A DNA stretch of 64,000 nucleotides from Opitutia bacterium UBA953 (GTDB taxonomy: Bacteria > Verrucomicrobiota > Verrucomicrobiia > Opitutales > UBA953). The notes under the pieces were generated by a model. The model saw only the letters and a list, made by a program, of their open reading frames with translations, was not told the DNA's origin and ran no database searches. Positions 1-11,692 of the stretch are shown in pieces (position 1 is the first letter of the stretch; every line of letters starts with the position of its first letter). Location: assembly GCA_002293125.1 (NCBI GenBank), contig DBCR01000067.1:220-64219 (forward strand), in the 5' to 3' direction. Both the position numbers and the translations under genes were made by a program.

Positions 1-445
1 GTTCTGGCCCGACGTCGCCCCGCGCACCGTGGAGAACTTCCTCAAGCTCTCCCGCGAGAAGTTCTACGATGGCTCCGCGTTCCACCGCGTCATCAAGGGC
101 TTCATGATCCAAGGCGGTTGCCCGAACTCTAAGGTCGGCGCCCGCGGCGCCCCTGGCACCGGTGGCCCTGGTTACCAGATCAAGGCCGAGTTCAATAATC
201 GACCCCACGTGAAGGGCGTCCTCTCCATGGCCCGTTCGGCCGACCCGGATAGCGCCGGCAGCCAGTTCTTCGTCTGCCACGGCGACGCCTCTTTCCTTAA
301 TAATAAATATACGGCCTTTGGAAAGCTCGTCGCCGGCGAAGAGGTCCTCAACAAGATCGCGGCTATCCGCTGCGTCGGCATGGAGGGCTCCACCCCTACC
401 GAACGTGTGGAAATCATTAGCGTTGAACTGGTTGAGGCCAAGTAA
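1..445 (+). CDS. Peptidyl-prolyl cis-trans isomerase, cyclophilin type (5' end outside window)
   Basis: This is the 3' part of a cyclophilin, which catalyses cis-trans isomerisation of peptide bonds before proline. The reading frame is open from base 2 and already encodes the cyclophilin strand FWPDVAPRTVENF, so the GTG at 29 is not the start and the gene begins upstream. The catalytic core is visible as FHRVIKGFMIQGG (around the active-site Arg and Phe), followed by SMARSADPDSAGSQFFV and the ligand-binding loop. The encoded part is about 147 residues, typical of a single-domain bacterial cyclophilin. No signal peptide can be judged because the N-terminus is missing. Confidence 0.93.
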   Translation, partial: FWPDVAPRTVENFLKLSREKFYDGSAFHRVIKGFMIQGGCPNSKVGARGAPGTGGPGYQIKAEFNNRPHVKGVLSMARSADPDSAGSQFFVCHGDASFLNNKYTAFGKLVAGEEVLNKIAAIRCVGMEGSTPTERVEIISVELVEAK

Positions 446-494
446 TCGTTCCCTCTTTACAGTCCTTTCCCGCCGCCTAGCATAACATCTCCCC

Positions 495-1001
495 ATGAAA
501 ACCCTCAGCACCCTAGCCCTCCTCACCGCCGCCACCGCCGCCCAGGCTTACACCCTGGACGTCAACGTCGGTCAGTCCCGCCACTCGAACTCCTACGACG
601 ACGTCAGCGTCATCGGACTCGGCGTAGGCTCCCAGCTTAACAATGAGTTCCACCTTGGACTGAACGTCAGCCGCAAGAGCATCTATGAAGCTCTTAACGT
701 CGACGCCAAGGCCACCAGCGCCACCCTCGACCTGACCTACAGCCTGTCCCCCATGGGCGGCATCCGTCCGTTCGTCGGCGCCGGCGTCGGCGCTGTCCGC
801 TTCAAGGGCGACAGCATCTTCACCGAGGACGCCTTGGCCACGAAGTTCTTCGTCGGCCTCGCCTTCCCGATCACCCAGAACGTCGAGTTCTCCGTGTCCG
901 CCCAGAACTCCAAGTTCCACGGCGTCCAGGAAATCGATGGCGGCCCTAAGGCCACCATCACGAGCTGGGACGGCATCGCCGCCCTTCGCTTCAACTTCTA
1001 A
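495..1001 (+). CDS. Small outer-membrane beta-barrel protein
   Basis: The 168-residue product begins with a clear signal peptide (hydrophobic stretch ending TAAQA, cleavage near residue 18). It continues as alternating beta strands separated by short turns, for example LTYSLSPMGGIRPFVGAGVGAV, and ends with phenylalanine (LRFNF), the usual C-terminal signature of barrels inserted by BamA. The pattern resembles the OmpA/OmpW-like eight-stranded porin-like fold. The ligand or role is not recognisable. It is monocistronic: a strong terminator follows, and TTTACA with an AT-rich GCATAA upstream may be its promoter. Confidence 0.75.
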   Translation: MKTLSTLALLTAATAAQAYTLDVNVGQSRHSNSYDDVSVIGLGVGSQLNNEFHLGLNVSRKSIYEALNVDAKATSATLDLTYSLSPMGGIRPFVGAGVGAVRFKGDSIFTEDALATKFFVGLAFPITQNVEFSVSAQNSKFHGVQEIDGGPKATITSWDGIAALRFNF

Positions 1002-1020
1002 TCGGAGTTAAGGCCCAAAC

Positions 1021-1048
1021 AAAAGCCGCCCGATCGGGCGGCTTTTTT
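1021..1048. terminator. Bidirectional intrinsic terminator
   Basis: A perfect palindrome AAAAGCCGCCC-GAT-C-GGGCGGCTTTT is followed by TTATT on the plus strand and by a T-rich run on the minus strand. It lies between two convergent genes ending at 1001 and 1071, so it can terminate both. Confidence 0.9.
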
Positions 1049-1070
1049 ATTGGCCGGATTTCAGCCGAGC

Positions 1071-1922
1071 TCAGGGAGCGAGCAGGGCCTGCTCCTTCAT
1101 CCACACCCCGAGCAGGTCGGTCCACTGCTTCGCGGCCACGCAGCGCTCAGAAGCGCCCCAGCCATGGCCGCCCTTGGCCCACACGTGGACTTCGGCGGAG
1201 CCACCCATCGACTTGAGCTCCTTGGCGAAGGCCATCGAGCCTTCGGCAGGATAAGGATCGTCGGCGCTGTGCGCAAAGAAGGCCGGCACGGGCTTCGTAC
1301 CCTTGGGCGGAATCACGCCCTCCGGGCCGTCGCGGAGGGTGCTATCCGGCTTATCTTTCACGAAGAGATAGGCCGGGTAGACCATCACCGCGAAATCGGG
1401 GCGGGCGGCCTCGGCTTCGGCCGGCGAATAGGCCACACGGGCGGCAAGGTTGCCGCCGGCAGAGAAACCGAGGATGCCGACCTTGGTCGGATCCGCGTTC
1501 CACTCCTTGGCGCGCTCGCGGACGATCTGAATCGTGCGACGGGCATCCATCACCGGGACGATCCAAGGCTTATCCTTATCCCGCCGCGGCACGCGATAAC
1601 GGAGCACCACGGCGGCGCTGCCGAAGGCGTTGAGGCGGCGCGCGACTTCGGCGCCTTCATGTTCCTCCGCGAGGATGCCGTAGCCGCCGCCCGGGCAGAC
1701 GATGACGATCGGGGCGCCGGGCTTGGCGGCGGGATAGACCACGAACTCAGGGATCATCACGTCGGTGCGGTGGCCGCTCTTATTGATGATGCCTTTGGGG
1801 TCCTGACCGGGCCTGACCTTCAAGGTTTCGGAGGGCGGAGCGCCATTCCAGACGGCCACCGGGGCAAGCGGTTCGGCGGCGAGCGCGACAAACAGGAGAC
1901 TGGCGAGGAGCGTCGGTTTCAT
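1071..1922 (-). CDS. Secreted alpha/beta hydrolase, acetyl-esterase-like
   Basis: This 283-residue exported protein has a signal peptide (residues 1 to about 16) and an alpha/beta hydrolase core. Visible motifs are the oxyanion-type CPGGGY (76-81), the nucleophile elbow GFSAGG with Ser154, an acid in SADDPYPAE (Asp221/222) and the catalytic His253 in KGGHGWG. This layout fits the BD-FAE/acetyl-xylan-esterase-like branch (COG0657) often seen in Verrucomicrobiota and Planctomycetota. The probable substrate is an acetylated or short acyl ester of a polysaccharide, but that is inference. It starts 9 bases after the exporter permease and may be the last gene of that operon. Confidence 0.82.
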   Translation of the reverse strand: MKPTLLASLLFVALAAEPLAPVAVWNGAPPSETLKVRPGQDPKGIINKSGHRTDVMIPEFVVYPAAKPGAPIVIVCPGGGYGILAEEHEGAEVARRLNAFGSAAVVLRYRVPRRDKDKPWIVPVMDARRTIQIVRERAKEWNADPTKVGILGFSAGGNLAARVAYSPAEAEAARPDFAVMVYPAYLFVKDKPDSTLRDGPEGVIPPKGTKPVPAFFAHSADDPYPAEGSMAFAKELKSMGGSAEVHVWAKGGHGWGASERCVAAKQWTDLLGVWMKEQALLAP

Positions 1923-1931
1923 AGGATTTAA

Positions 1932-3218
1932 TTATTCGTGGCGGAGGGCTTCGATCGGGTCGAGGCTGGCGGCGCGCAGCGCCGGGTAGACGCCGGCCAC
2001 GAGCCCGACGACGACCGAGAAGGCGAGGCCTTGGGCCATGATCACCCAGTCGACCGTGGCGACCGCCCCCGTGGGCAAGGCCTGCATCAGGATATAGTTC
2101 ATGAGCGCCACGATACCCATCGAGACCGCGAGGCCGATGAGGCCGCCGACGACCGAGATCACCGCCGCCTCGGAGAGGAACTGCAGGAAGAGGTCGGATC
2201 CGCGCGCCCCGACGGCCTTACGGACGCCGATCTCGCGGATGCGTTCATTGATGGAGGCCAGCATCACGTTCATGATGCCAATGCCACCGACGAAGAGGGA
2301 GATCCCGGCCACGCCGCCGAGGGAGAGCTTGAAGGCTGCCTCCGTCTTACGGAAGTCCTCGAGGACCTGCTCGTTCGTCGTGATCGCGAAATCGCGGAGT
2401 CCCTTATGGCCCGCCAGTATCGTGCGCTCGGTCTGCTCGACCGCGTCGCGCAGGAGATCGGCGTCGCCGATGCGCAGGCCGAGGCCGCTCAGACGGTCGT
2501 TGCCGATGAACTTCGCCTGAGCCGTCGAGACGGGGATGAGCGCCCCGCTATTGCGCCAGCGCCAAGAGCCACCGGAGCTACGCGAATTCGCGGAACGGAT
2601 CTGCATGCCGCTGCCCTCGATGTTATTGAGTATCCCGATGACCGTGAAGCGGCGGCCGCGGATCTTGATGACCTTGCCCACGGGATCCACGTTGGCGCCG
2701 AAGAGTTCCGGCACGACGGCCGAGCCCAGGACGATGACGTCGTTCATGTTGAGCACGTCGAGGTCGCTGATGAAGCGGCCGTAGCCAGGGTCGACCCAAC
2801 GCTTGGCGACCGGCAGGTAGTCCGCCGTGACGCCGGTGACGTAGGTGCTCGTCTCGCTTCCGTCGATGATCAGGCGCTCGAACCCGACGCGGGCTTCCGG
2901 CGAGATGTTATCGACGAGCGGCACCGTCTTGCGGATGCGCTCGACATCCCGCATGGTGATGCCTTCGGAGAGCTCAGCCAGATGCTCCTGCTCCTTGGGT
3001 AATTGCTCGCGCGTGACGGTGATCTTCTCGATGCCCCCCATGGCGTCGACAAACTGCCGGAAGTTGCCGACCATCCCTTGGACGACGGTGACCATGGCGA
3101 CGAGGGAGGCCACGCCGAGGATGATCCCCGACATCGAGAGCAGCGAACGGATCTTGTTGGCCTGGAGCTCACGCAGGCCGTTGATGATGGCTGGCCGGAT
3201 ACGATCGAAGAACTTCAT
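1932..3218 (-). CDS. MacB-type ABC exporter permease
   Basis: The 428-residue permease has the MacB/FtsX layout: one transmembrane helix near the N-terminus (about 22-48), a large periplasmic domain, and three C-terminal helices. The hallmark segment NERIREIGVRKAVGAR follows the second helix. In this family the protein does not itself translocate substrate across the inner membrane; it transmits ATP-driven motion to a periplasmic adaptor and an outer-membrane TolC channel. It overlaps the ATPase gene by four bases, so translation is coupled. The substrate (peptide, lipid or drug) cannot be told from sequence. Confidence 0.92.
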   Translation of the reverse strand: MKFFDRIRPAIINGLRELQANKIRSLLSMSGIILGVASLVAMVTVVQGMVGNFRQFVDAMGGIEKITVTREQLPKEQEHLAELSEGITMRDVERIRKTVPLVDNISPEARVGFERLIIDGSETSTYVTGVTADYLPVAKRWVDPGYGRFISDLDVLNMNDVIVLGSAVVPELFGANVDPVGKVIKIRGRRFTVIGILNNIEGSGMQIRSANSRSSGGSWRWRNSGALIPVSTAQAKFIGNDRLSGLGLRIGDADLLRDAVEQTERTILAGHKGLRDFAITTNEQVLEDFRKTEAAFKLSLGGVAGISLFVGGIGIMNVMLASINERIREIGVRKAVGARGSDLFLQFLSEAAVISVVGGLIGLAVSMGIVALMNYILMQALPTGAVATVDWVIMAQGLAFSVVVGLVAGVYPALRAASLDPIEALRHE

Positions 3219-3901
3219 CGGCTGCGGTCCTCATGAACAAGACCAGCGCGCATCGAGATGATCCGGTGAGCATTCTCGGCGACGGAAAGGTCGTGGGTGA
3301 CGAGCACGACGGTGATACCCTCCTTGATGAGCGATCCAAGGAGATCGAGGATGCGGTCGACGTTCTTCACGTCGAGGTTGCCCGTCGGTTCGTCGGCGAA
3401 GATGATCGAGGGCGAGCCCACGATGGCACGGGCGATGGCGACGCGCTGGCGTTCGCCGCCGGAGAGCTGGCTCGGGCGATGGTCGAGACGATGCGACATC
3501 CCGACGCGCTCCAAGGCGACGGCGGCCGCCGCGGCATTGGCGGCGGGGTCGGAGTTCTCGCGATACAGCATCGGCAAGGCCACGTTCTCGAGAACCGTGA
3601 GGCGGGGGAGCAGGTTGAAGGATTGGAAAACAAAGCCGACCCGGTTGGAGCGATACCAGGCACGTAGGTCGGGCTCGAGTTTGGCGACTTCCTGTCCGTC
3701 GAACACGATGCTGCCTTCGCTCGGCGTGTCCATGAAGCCCAGGATATGCATCAGGGTCGACTTACCCGAGCCCGAGGGGCCGAGGATCGCGACGAACTCG
3801 CCTTTCTGGAAATCGAGGTCGACGCCCGCGAGCGCATGGACGGTCTCGTCGCCCATGACGTAGGACTTGCGCAAGCCGCGGATGGCGATGAGCGCGGACA
3901 T
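3215..3901 (-). CDS. MacB/LolD-type ABC transporter ATP-binding protein
   Basis: This 228-residue nucleotide-binding subunit has Walker A (GPSGSGKST, about 41-49), the Q-loop, the signature LSGGERQRVAIARA, Walker B (IIFADEPTGNLD) and the switch histidine (LVTHD). The sequence and length match the MacB/LolD/FtsE subfamily, which drives mechanotransmission exporters. It sits between adaptor and permease genes with a two-base gap and a four-base overlap. In E. coli MacB the ATPase and permease are fused; here they are separate proteins. Confidence 0.94.
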   Translation of the reverse strand: MSALIAIRGLRKSYVMGDETVHALAGVDLDFQKGEFVAILGPSGSGKSTLMHILGFMDTPSEGSIVFDGQEVAKLEPDLRAWYRSNRVGFVFQSFNLLPRLTVLENVALPMLYRENSDPAANAAAAAVALERVGMSHRLDHRPSQLSGGERQRVAIARAIVGSPSIIFADEPTGNLDVKNVDRILDLLGSLIKEGITVVLVTHDLSVAENAHRIISMRAGLVHEDRSR

Positions 3902-3903
3902 TT

Positions 3904-4995
3904 TCAGCGGACGGACGGGGGGCGCACGGCGGCAGGGCGGATGAGGCTGACGACATCCCCCGGGGCGACGCCTTCCTTGATCTGAGACCAGCCGGCATCA
4001 CTGAGTCCCACCTTCACCTTATGAGCGTCCCATTCACCGTCGGCATTACGGACATAGACCAGGCGATCGGCGCCGTCGATGAAGACCGCTGAGACCGGCA
4101 CGGCGGTGCACCCCTTGACGCTGTCGACGGTCACGGTGACGTTGGCGCTAATTCCCGGGCGGACGCCGTCGCCGGAGGAGAAGGAGACTTGGGTCGGGAA
4201 GACGCGCAAATCAGGCACCTTGAGGTCAGCCGTTCCGAACGGGGTCATGAAGTTGATCTTACCGACCTTACGCAGGCTGGGGATGGAGTCGAAAGTCACC
4301 GTCGCATCCTTGCCAATCTCGACGCGCGTGGCGGCGAACTCATTGAGATTGACGTCCACCCGCAGGAGCGAGGTATCGGAAATCGTCATGATGAGCGTGC
4401 CGCTGTTGATCGACTGGGCGCCGATGACGATCTGGCCCTCCAAGATGGTGCAGTCGGAAACCTGGCCGTCATGCGGAGCGCGAATCACCGTCTTGCGGAC
4501 GTTCTCGGAAGCCTTGTCCAGGCGGGATTGGGCGATCTCACTCTGAAGCTTCGCGACCTCGTAGGCCGTCTTGGCGTCGAGCATCTCGCGCTCCGAGACA
4601 AAGCCCTTGGCCTGAAGGGCCTCCGAGCGGCGGAGGTCGCGGGTGATCTTCTCCAAGGTGAATTTCTGCAGCTGCAAGGTGCGACCGGCTTCATCCGCAT
4701 CGGCCTTGGCGAGGACCGGGTCAAGTTCGGCGAGGACCTGATCCTTCTTCACCATGTCGCCCGTCTGGACGTAGAGCTTCTGGAGCTTGCCGCTCACTTC
4801 CGCGCGGATGTTGCTGTAGATCACGGCGCGGACGAAGCCCGCGGCCTCGACCGTCTCGAGGATATCGCGCTTCTCGGCCTTGGCTTCGAAGGCGGGGGCG
4901 AGCGGCTTCCGGCCGCCGCCTTTCTTGTTAGGCCAGAAGGTGAAAGTTAATCCGCCGAGGACGGCGAGGATGGCAAGGGGCTTGAGAAACTTCAT
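3904..4995 (-). CDS. MacA-like periplasmic adaptor (membrane fusion protein)
   Basis: The 363-residue adaptor has an N-terminal membrane anchor (about residues 5-22). It then shows a biotinyl-lipoyl-like half (SGKLQKLYVQTGDMVKKDQVLAELD), a long alpha-helical hairpin (about 105-175), the second lipoyl half (VIRAPHDGQVSDC) and beta-barrel and membrane-proximal domains. This is the HlyD/MacA order. It bridges the inner-membrane ABC permease to the TolC-like channel. The gene overlaps the upstream outer-membrane factor by four bases and precedes the ATPase, so the three-part exporter is encoded in assembly order. Confidence 0.93.
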   Translation of the reverse strand: MKFLKPLAILAVLGGLTFTFWPNKKGGGRKPLAPAFEAKAEKRDILETVEAAGFVRAVIYSNIRAEVSGKLQKLYVQTGDMVKKDQVLAELDPVLAKADADEAGRTLQLQKFTLEKITRDLRRSEALQAKGFVSEREMLDAKTAYEVAKLQSEIAQSRLDKASENVRKTVIRAPHDGQVSDCTILEGQIVIGAQSINSGTLIMTISDTSLLRVDVNLNEFAATRVEIGKDATVTFDSIPSLRKVGKINFMTPFGTADLKVPDLRVFPTQVSFSSGDGVRPGISANVTVTVDSVKGCTAVPVSAVFIDGADRLVYVRNADGEWDAHKVKVGLSDAGWSQIKEGVAPGDVVSLIRPAAVRPPSVR

Positions 4996-6563
4996 GGGGT
5001 GACGGTCAGAGGGGGGAGCGGGTCTTCGGAGCCAAGGCCGGCGCCGATCTTCTGCTCGACGGCGTCCATCGTGAAGCCGTGACGAGGGAGGATAGATCCG
5101 TCGAGGCGGGCGACCTTCGCGGAGGCCGCGCGGGCGTCGAGGTGGGACTGCACCCAGTTCAGCTGAGCGGAATCAAGGGCGGCCTGAGCTTGGAGCACGC
5201 GAAGGACGTCGGACTGACCGGCATCATAGCGCGCGCGCTCGCCCTCGTAGGACTTACGCTGAAGTTCAAGGGAGGACGTGGAGGCGTCGACGCGGGCGCG
5301 GGCGGCTTCGAGTTCGCGCCAGGAAGCGCGGGCGCTGAAGACGAGATTCTGGCGGGCGTCGGCGAGGCGGAGTTCGGCCTGGCGGCGGGCGCGGACGGCG
5401 GAACGCAGGTTCGCCTCGGACTCGCGGAAACCCAGCGGGAAGCTCAGGCGAAGTTCGGCGTAGTTGTTCCAGCCCGCCTGCTGGCGATAGCTGTCGTAGC
5501 CGCCGGAGACGCCACCGCCGATGTTGCCGTTGCCGTAGCGCGAGCTACCCACGGACAAGTTGAGGCTCGGATGATCGTTCTGCTCGGCCTGCGCGACGCT
5601 GGCTTCAGCTTGCACGATGTTGGAAAGCTGGATGGCCGTACCGAAGTCGAAGTCGGCGACCGTGCGGATCCAGGGAGCGAAAGCTGGCGGGGCCGGCACG
5701 GCGGCCGTCGGCATCTCATCGACGCGCAAAGCCTGCTCGACCGCGGCGGCGTCGCCTTGGCCAAGCAGCCGGCGCAGGCTCATCTCCGCGCTGTCGAGGG
5801 ATTGACGGGCGTTGAGCACGGAGACCCGCTGACTCGAGACATCGGCTTCAGCCTGCAGTTCTTCGAGCACCGTCGCGTCGCCGAGCGAGCGCTTGGCGCG
5901 GATCTGGGCGAGCAAGGATTCCGCCGAGCGTTGGCTCGTCTCGCGCAGGGAGACCAAGGTGCGGGCGCCGGCGAGGGACCAATAGGCGACTTCGGTATCG
6001 CGGATGAGGTCGAGGGAAGCCGCGCGCAGCGCGAGGCGATTACGATAGGCCGCCTGACGCGACGAGATGAGCGCGCTGAGGTTCACCGCGCGCCAGCCGC
6101 CGGCGAGGAGCGGCTGCGTGTAAGCGACGTTGGTGCCAAGCTCGTAAGCTGAAGCCGTGGCGTTGTTGCCCGACTCCGTCCAGACGCGCGTCAGGCCGGT
6201 GCCGAGGGAGAGCGCACCCCCCCAGGAAAACTTCTGGCTCAGCTCCACATCGGAGTCATGCCAGCGCGTGGCCGGATTGCCGGCCAAGAGATTGCCGGCG
6301 GTGCGGCTTCCATTGATGCGGTTAGTCCAAGCGAAGGTCGGGTCAAAGACTGACTCCGAGACGTCAACCGCGTCCAGCGAGCGAAGCGCCTCGAGGCGGG
6401 TGACCGTCAGGCCGAGATTAAAGAGGAGGGTCCGGTCGATGGCCTTTTCCAAGGAAAGGGGACCAGCCTGGACGGCGGCGGGGGACGTCGTCACAGGCGC
6501 ACCTAGCTCGGCCCCTCGAAGGGAGGCCGACGCCAAGAATGCCATGGTGAGGACAAAACGCAT
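4992..6563 (-). CDS. TolC-family outer-membrane efflux channel
   Basis: The product is about 523 residues from the chosen ATG. A signal peptide (MRFVLTMAFLASASLRGA) is followed by two outer-membrane efflux repeats, each with long heptad-rich helices (for example SQRSAESLLAQIRAKRSLGD and SSLELQRKSYEGERARYDAG, a typical TolC helix pair). It is the exit duct for the MacAB-type exporter encoded directly downstream. I chose the ATG at 6563 because it gives a standard signal peptide. An in-frame ATG at 6584 would add seven residues; neither has a strong ribosome-binding site. First gene of the exporter operon. Confidence 0.92.
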   Translation of the reverse strand: MRFVLTMAFLASASLRGAELGAPVTTSPAAVQAGPLSLEKAIDRTLLFNLGLTVTRLEALRSLDAVDVSESVFDPTFAWTNRINGSRTAGNLLAGNPATRWHDSDVELSQKFSWGGALSLGTGLTRVWTESGNNATASAYELGTNVAYTQPLLAGGWRAVNLSALISSRQAAYRNRLALRAASLDLIRDTEVAYWSLAGARTLVSLRETSQRSAESLLAQIRAKRSLGDATVLEELQAEADVSSQRVSVLNARQSLDSAEMSLRRLLGQGDAAAVEQALRVDEMPTAAVPAPPAFAPWIRTVADFDFGTAIQLSNIVQAEASVAQAEQNDHPSLNLSVGSSRYGNGNIGGGVSGGYDSYRQQAGWNNYAELRLSFPLGFRESEANLRSAVRARRQAELRLADARQNLVFSARASWRELEAARARVDASTSSLELQRKSYEGERARYDAGQSDVLRVLQAQAALDSAQLNWVQSHLDARAASAKVARLDGSILPRHGFTMDAVEQKIGAGLGSEDPLPPLTVTP

Positions 6564-6602
6564 GAATGAGGGGTAGTACCTCATAATGGAGAGATTGTTC
6601 CC

Positions 6603-6639
6603 TGTGCAAAGCAAAGCGGCGCACCTTTCGGTACGCCGC
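6603..6639 (-). terminator. Intrinsic terminator after the FKBP gene
   Basis: Read on the minus strand, GCGGCG-T-ACC and GGT-G-CGCCGC form a stem with one mismatch around a GAAA loop, followed by TTTGCTTTG. It lies between the FKBP stop codon at 6663 and the TolC gene start, so it separates the carB-FKBP transcript from the exporter operon. Confidence 0.6.
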
Positions 6640-6662
6640 GACGTAAGGACTGGAAACAGCCC

Positions 6663-7412
6663 TTACTTAGCCTTGGAGATCTCGACGAGCTCGACCTCGA
6701 ACTCAAGGACGGACTTGCCCGGAATCGGACCCTGGCCCTGCTCGCCGTAGGCGATGGCGGCCGGGCAATAGAGGACGATCTTACCGCCGACGCCGATGAG
6801 CTGCACGCCTTCGGTCCAAGCCGGGATGACGCCGCTCAAGGGGAACTCGGTCGGCTCATTGTTACGGGTCTTGGTCGAATCGAAGACTTTTCCGTCGACG
6901 AGCTTGCCTTCGTAGCGGCACTTCACGGTCGATTCCTTCGTCGGCTTCACGGCGGAGCCCGGAGCGAGGATCTTATAGCGGAGACCAGAGGCGGTCTTCG
7001 TCACCGACTTGTCGGCGTCGATCTTGGCGAGGAACTCCTCGTTCTGCTTGCCCCACTTGCCGGCCTTGGCGTTGACGCGTTCCTGGAACATGGCATCCGC
7101 GCCTTCGCCGAGTTCGGCGGGGTCGAACTTCGGCTTGTCGCCGCGCAGCGCCTGGCGCACGCCGACGAGGAAGAGTTCGATCTCCTCATCGGTGAGCTCG
7201 AGCTGCGAGTTCACTTGGGGCATGGGGGATTGGCTGGCGATGGAGAAGCCAAGCATGGTCCAGGCCTGTTTGACCTGTTCGGGGGTGAGCGGTTTCACGA
7301 TTTTTGCGGGGGGAGGAGTGGGGACCGCCGCAGCGGCGGCGGGCTTCGCCTCATCGGCGGCATGGAGAGATGCGACGGCGACGGCCAGCGCGGCGAGGAC
7401 GGGGTATTTCAT
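6663..7412 (-). CDS. FKBP-type peptidyl-prolyl isomerase, exported
   Basis: The 249-residue protein has a signal peptide (residues 1 to about 18), an alanine/proline-rich spacer, an FKBP N-terminal dimerisation domain (about 40-140) and a C-terminal FKBP domain (about 150-247). The FKBP core is visible as VKCRYEGKLVDGKVFDS, IPAWTEGVQLIGVGGK and AYGEQGQGPIPG. This is the FkpA/Mip architecture, a periplasmic folding chaperone with prolyl isomerase activity. It lies 22 bases downstream of carB, probably on the same transcript, though the functions are unrelated. A terminator follows. Confidence 0.93.
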   Translation of the reverse strand: MKYPVLAALAVAVASLHAADEAKPAAAAAVPTPPPAKIVKPLTPEQVKQAWTMLGFSIASQSPMPQVNSQLELTDEEIELFLVGVRQALRGDKPKFDPAELGEGADAMFQERVNAKAGKWGKQNEEFLAKIDADKSVTKTASGLRYKILAPGSAVKPTKESTVKCRYEGKLVDGKVFDSTKTRNNEPTEFPLSGVIPAWTEGVQLIGVGGKIVLYCPAAIAYGEQGQGPIPGKSVLEFEVELVEISKAK

Positions 7413-7434
7413 GGGAAGGGAGTTGCTAGACGAT

Positions 7435-10677
<3,243 letters not shown>

Positions 10678-10688
10678 AGTGTTCCGCG

Positions 10689-10719
10689 GACTGTCAGCGA
10701 CCGTTGGAAGGGTGGTCAA
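10689..10719 (-). promoter_or_regulatory. Probable carB promoter (-35 TTGACC)
   Basis: On the minus strand CTTGACC ends at 10714, 42 bases before the carB ATG. Seventeen bases downstream the -10 position is GC-rich (TGACAG), so only the -35 half is convincing. It matches an element recurring before other genes of this window. Confidence 0.4.
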
Positions 10720-10796
10720 GTGGGGACTTCTAACAATTGCGGGCGCGCCGCGGGAAGGCGCTTGCAGGGTTGTCCCGGGCGGGCATTCATCGGGGC

Positions 10797-11159
10797 GTGG
10801 ACATCATCAGGATAGCTGGCATCAAGTCTTTCGGACACCATGGCGCCCTGCCCGAGGAGAAACGTCTCGGCCAGCGCTTCACCGTCTCCGTGGACCTCGA
10901 GATCGACACCCGTCCGGCCGCCGCGGCCGACGACCTCAAGCTGACCGTCAATTACGCCGACGTGATCCGGACGGTCGAAGCTCAGCTGACCGGCAAGCCA
11001 GTCTACCTGATTGAGACCCTCGCCCAGCAGATTGCCGCACGTATTCTGGGCACTTTTGAGGTGGTCAAGGCCGTGACGGTCGAGGTCAATAAACCCTTCG
11101 CCCCGGTGGCCGCCGAGTTCGACGCCATTTCGGTGAAGATTCGCCGCGAGCGAGTGTGA
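10797..11159 (+). CDS. folB: Dihydroneopterin aldolase
   Basis: FolB converts 7,8-dihydroneopterin to 6-hydroxymethyl-dihydropterin and glycolaldehyde in folate synthesis. The 120-residue product starts at GTG 10797 (then [21 protein letters not shown], the usual FolB N-terminus with the substrate-binding Glu). It contains [11 protein letters not shown] and [14 protein letters not shown], which are family hallmarks, and ends [11 protein letters not shown]. The reading frame is open further upstream, but that part has no family similarity. It overlaps folK by four bases, placing two consecutive folate enzymes in one operon. Confidence 0.93.
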   Translation: MDIIRIAGIKSFGHHGALPEEKRLGQRFTVSVDLEIDTRPAAAADDLKLTVNYADVIRTVEAQLTGKPVYLIETLAQQIAARILGTFEVVKAVTVEVNKPFAPVAAEFDAISVKIRRERV

Positions 11160-11692
11160 AGGGCGCCCCCCAACACACTATCCTCGGCCTAGGCAGCAAC
11201 CTCGGCGATAGGGCTGACATTATCGCCCAGGCCATCGAGCTTCTGGGCAAACTCCCCGAAACGCGCGTCTTGGCCATTTCGGAGGCCGTCGACTCGGATC
11301 CGGTAGGGTATGCCGATCAGCCTAATTTCTTAAATCTTTGTCTAGCAATAACTTGTCGATTTAACCCCGACGAATTACTGGTAAAAACCCTCGAGATCGA
11401 GCGTGAGCTCGGCCGAGAACGGACCGCTCACCGCAACGGACCCCGGACCCTAGACATCGACCTGCTCTTTTATGAAGGGGGCGCATGGGATAGCCCGACG
11501 GTCACCCTCCCCCACCCTAGGTGGTCTTCCCGTGGGTTTGTCGTGATTCCCCTGAGTAATCTCCTTCAGGACCCTGTCCTCGCCAAGCACCCCGCCTGGA
11601 CTTCGCTCGCCGCGGAGGTCCGGTCCCTGTCCCTCGGAGGCCAAGGCCTCCGCGCATGGCAAGGCCCGACCCCCTGGAGCAAGACTCCCTGA
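11156..11692 (+). CDS. folK: 2-amino-4-hydroxy-6-hydroxymethyldihydropteridine diphosphokinase
   Basis: FolK transfers pyrophosphate from ATP to hydroxymethyl-dihydropterin, the step after FolB. The 178-residue product starts at a GTG that overlaps the folB stop. Motifs are LGSNLGDR at the N-terminus, the central FLNLCLAI segment, and ERTAHRNGPRTLDIDLLFYEG carrying the pterin and metal-binding residues (Asp pair in DIDLLFY), then LPHPRWSSRGFVVIPL. The codons for about residues 55-80 (bases 11320-11390) are unusually AT-rich for this region. The 3' end overlaps the next gene by 37 bases. Confidence 0.95.
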   Translation: MKGAPQHTILGLGSNLGDRADIIAQAIELLGKLPETRVLAISEAVDSDPVGYADQPNFLNLCLAITCRFNPDELLVKTLEIERELGRERTAHRNGPRTLDIDLLFYEGGAWDSPTVTLPHPRWSSRGFVVIPLSNLLQDPVLAKHPAWTSLAAEVRSLSLGGQGLRAWQGPTPWSKTP

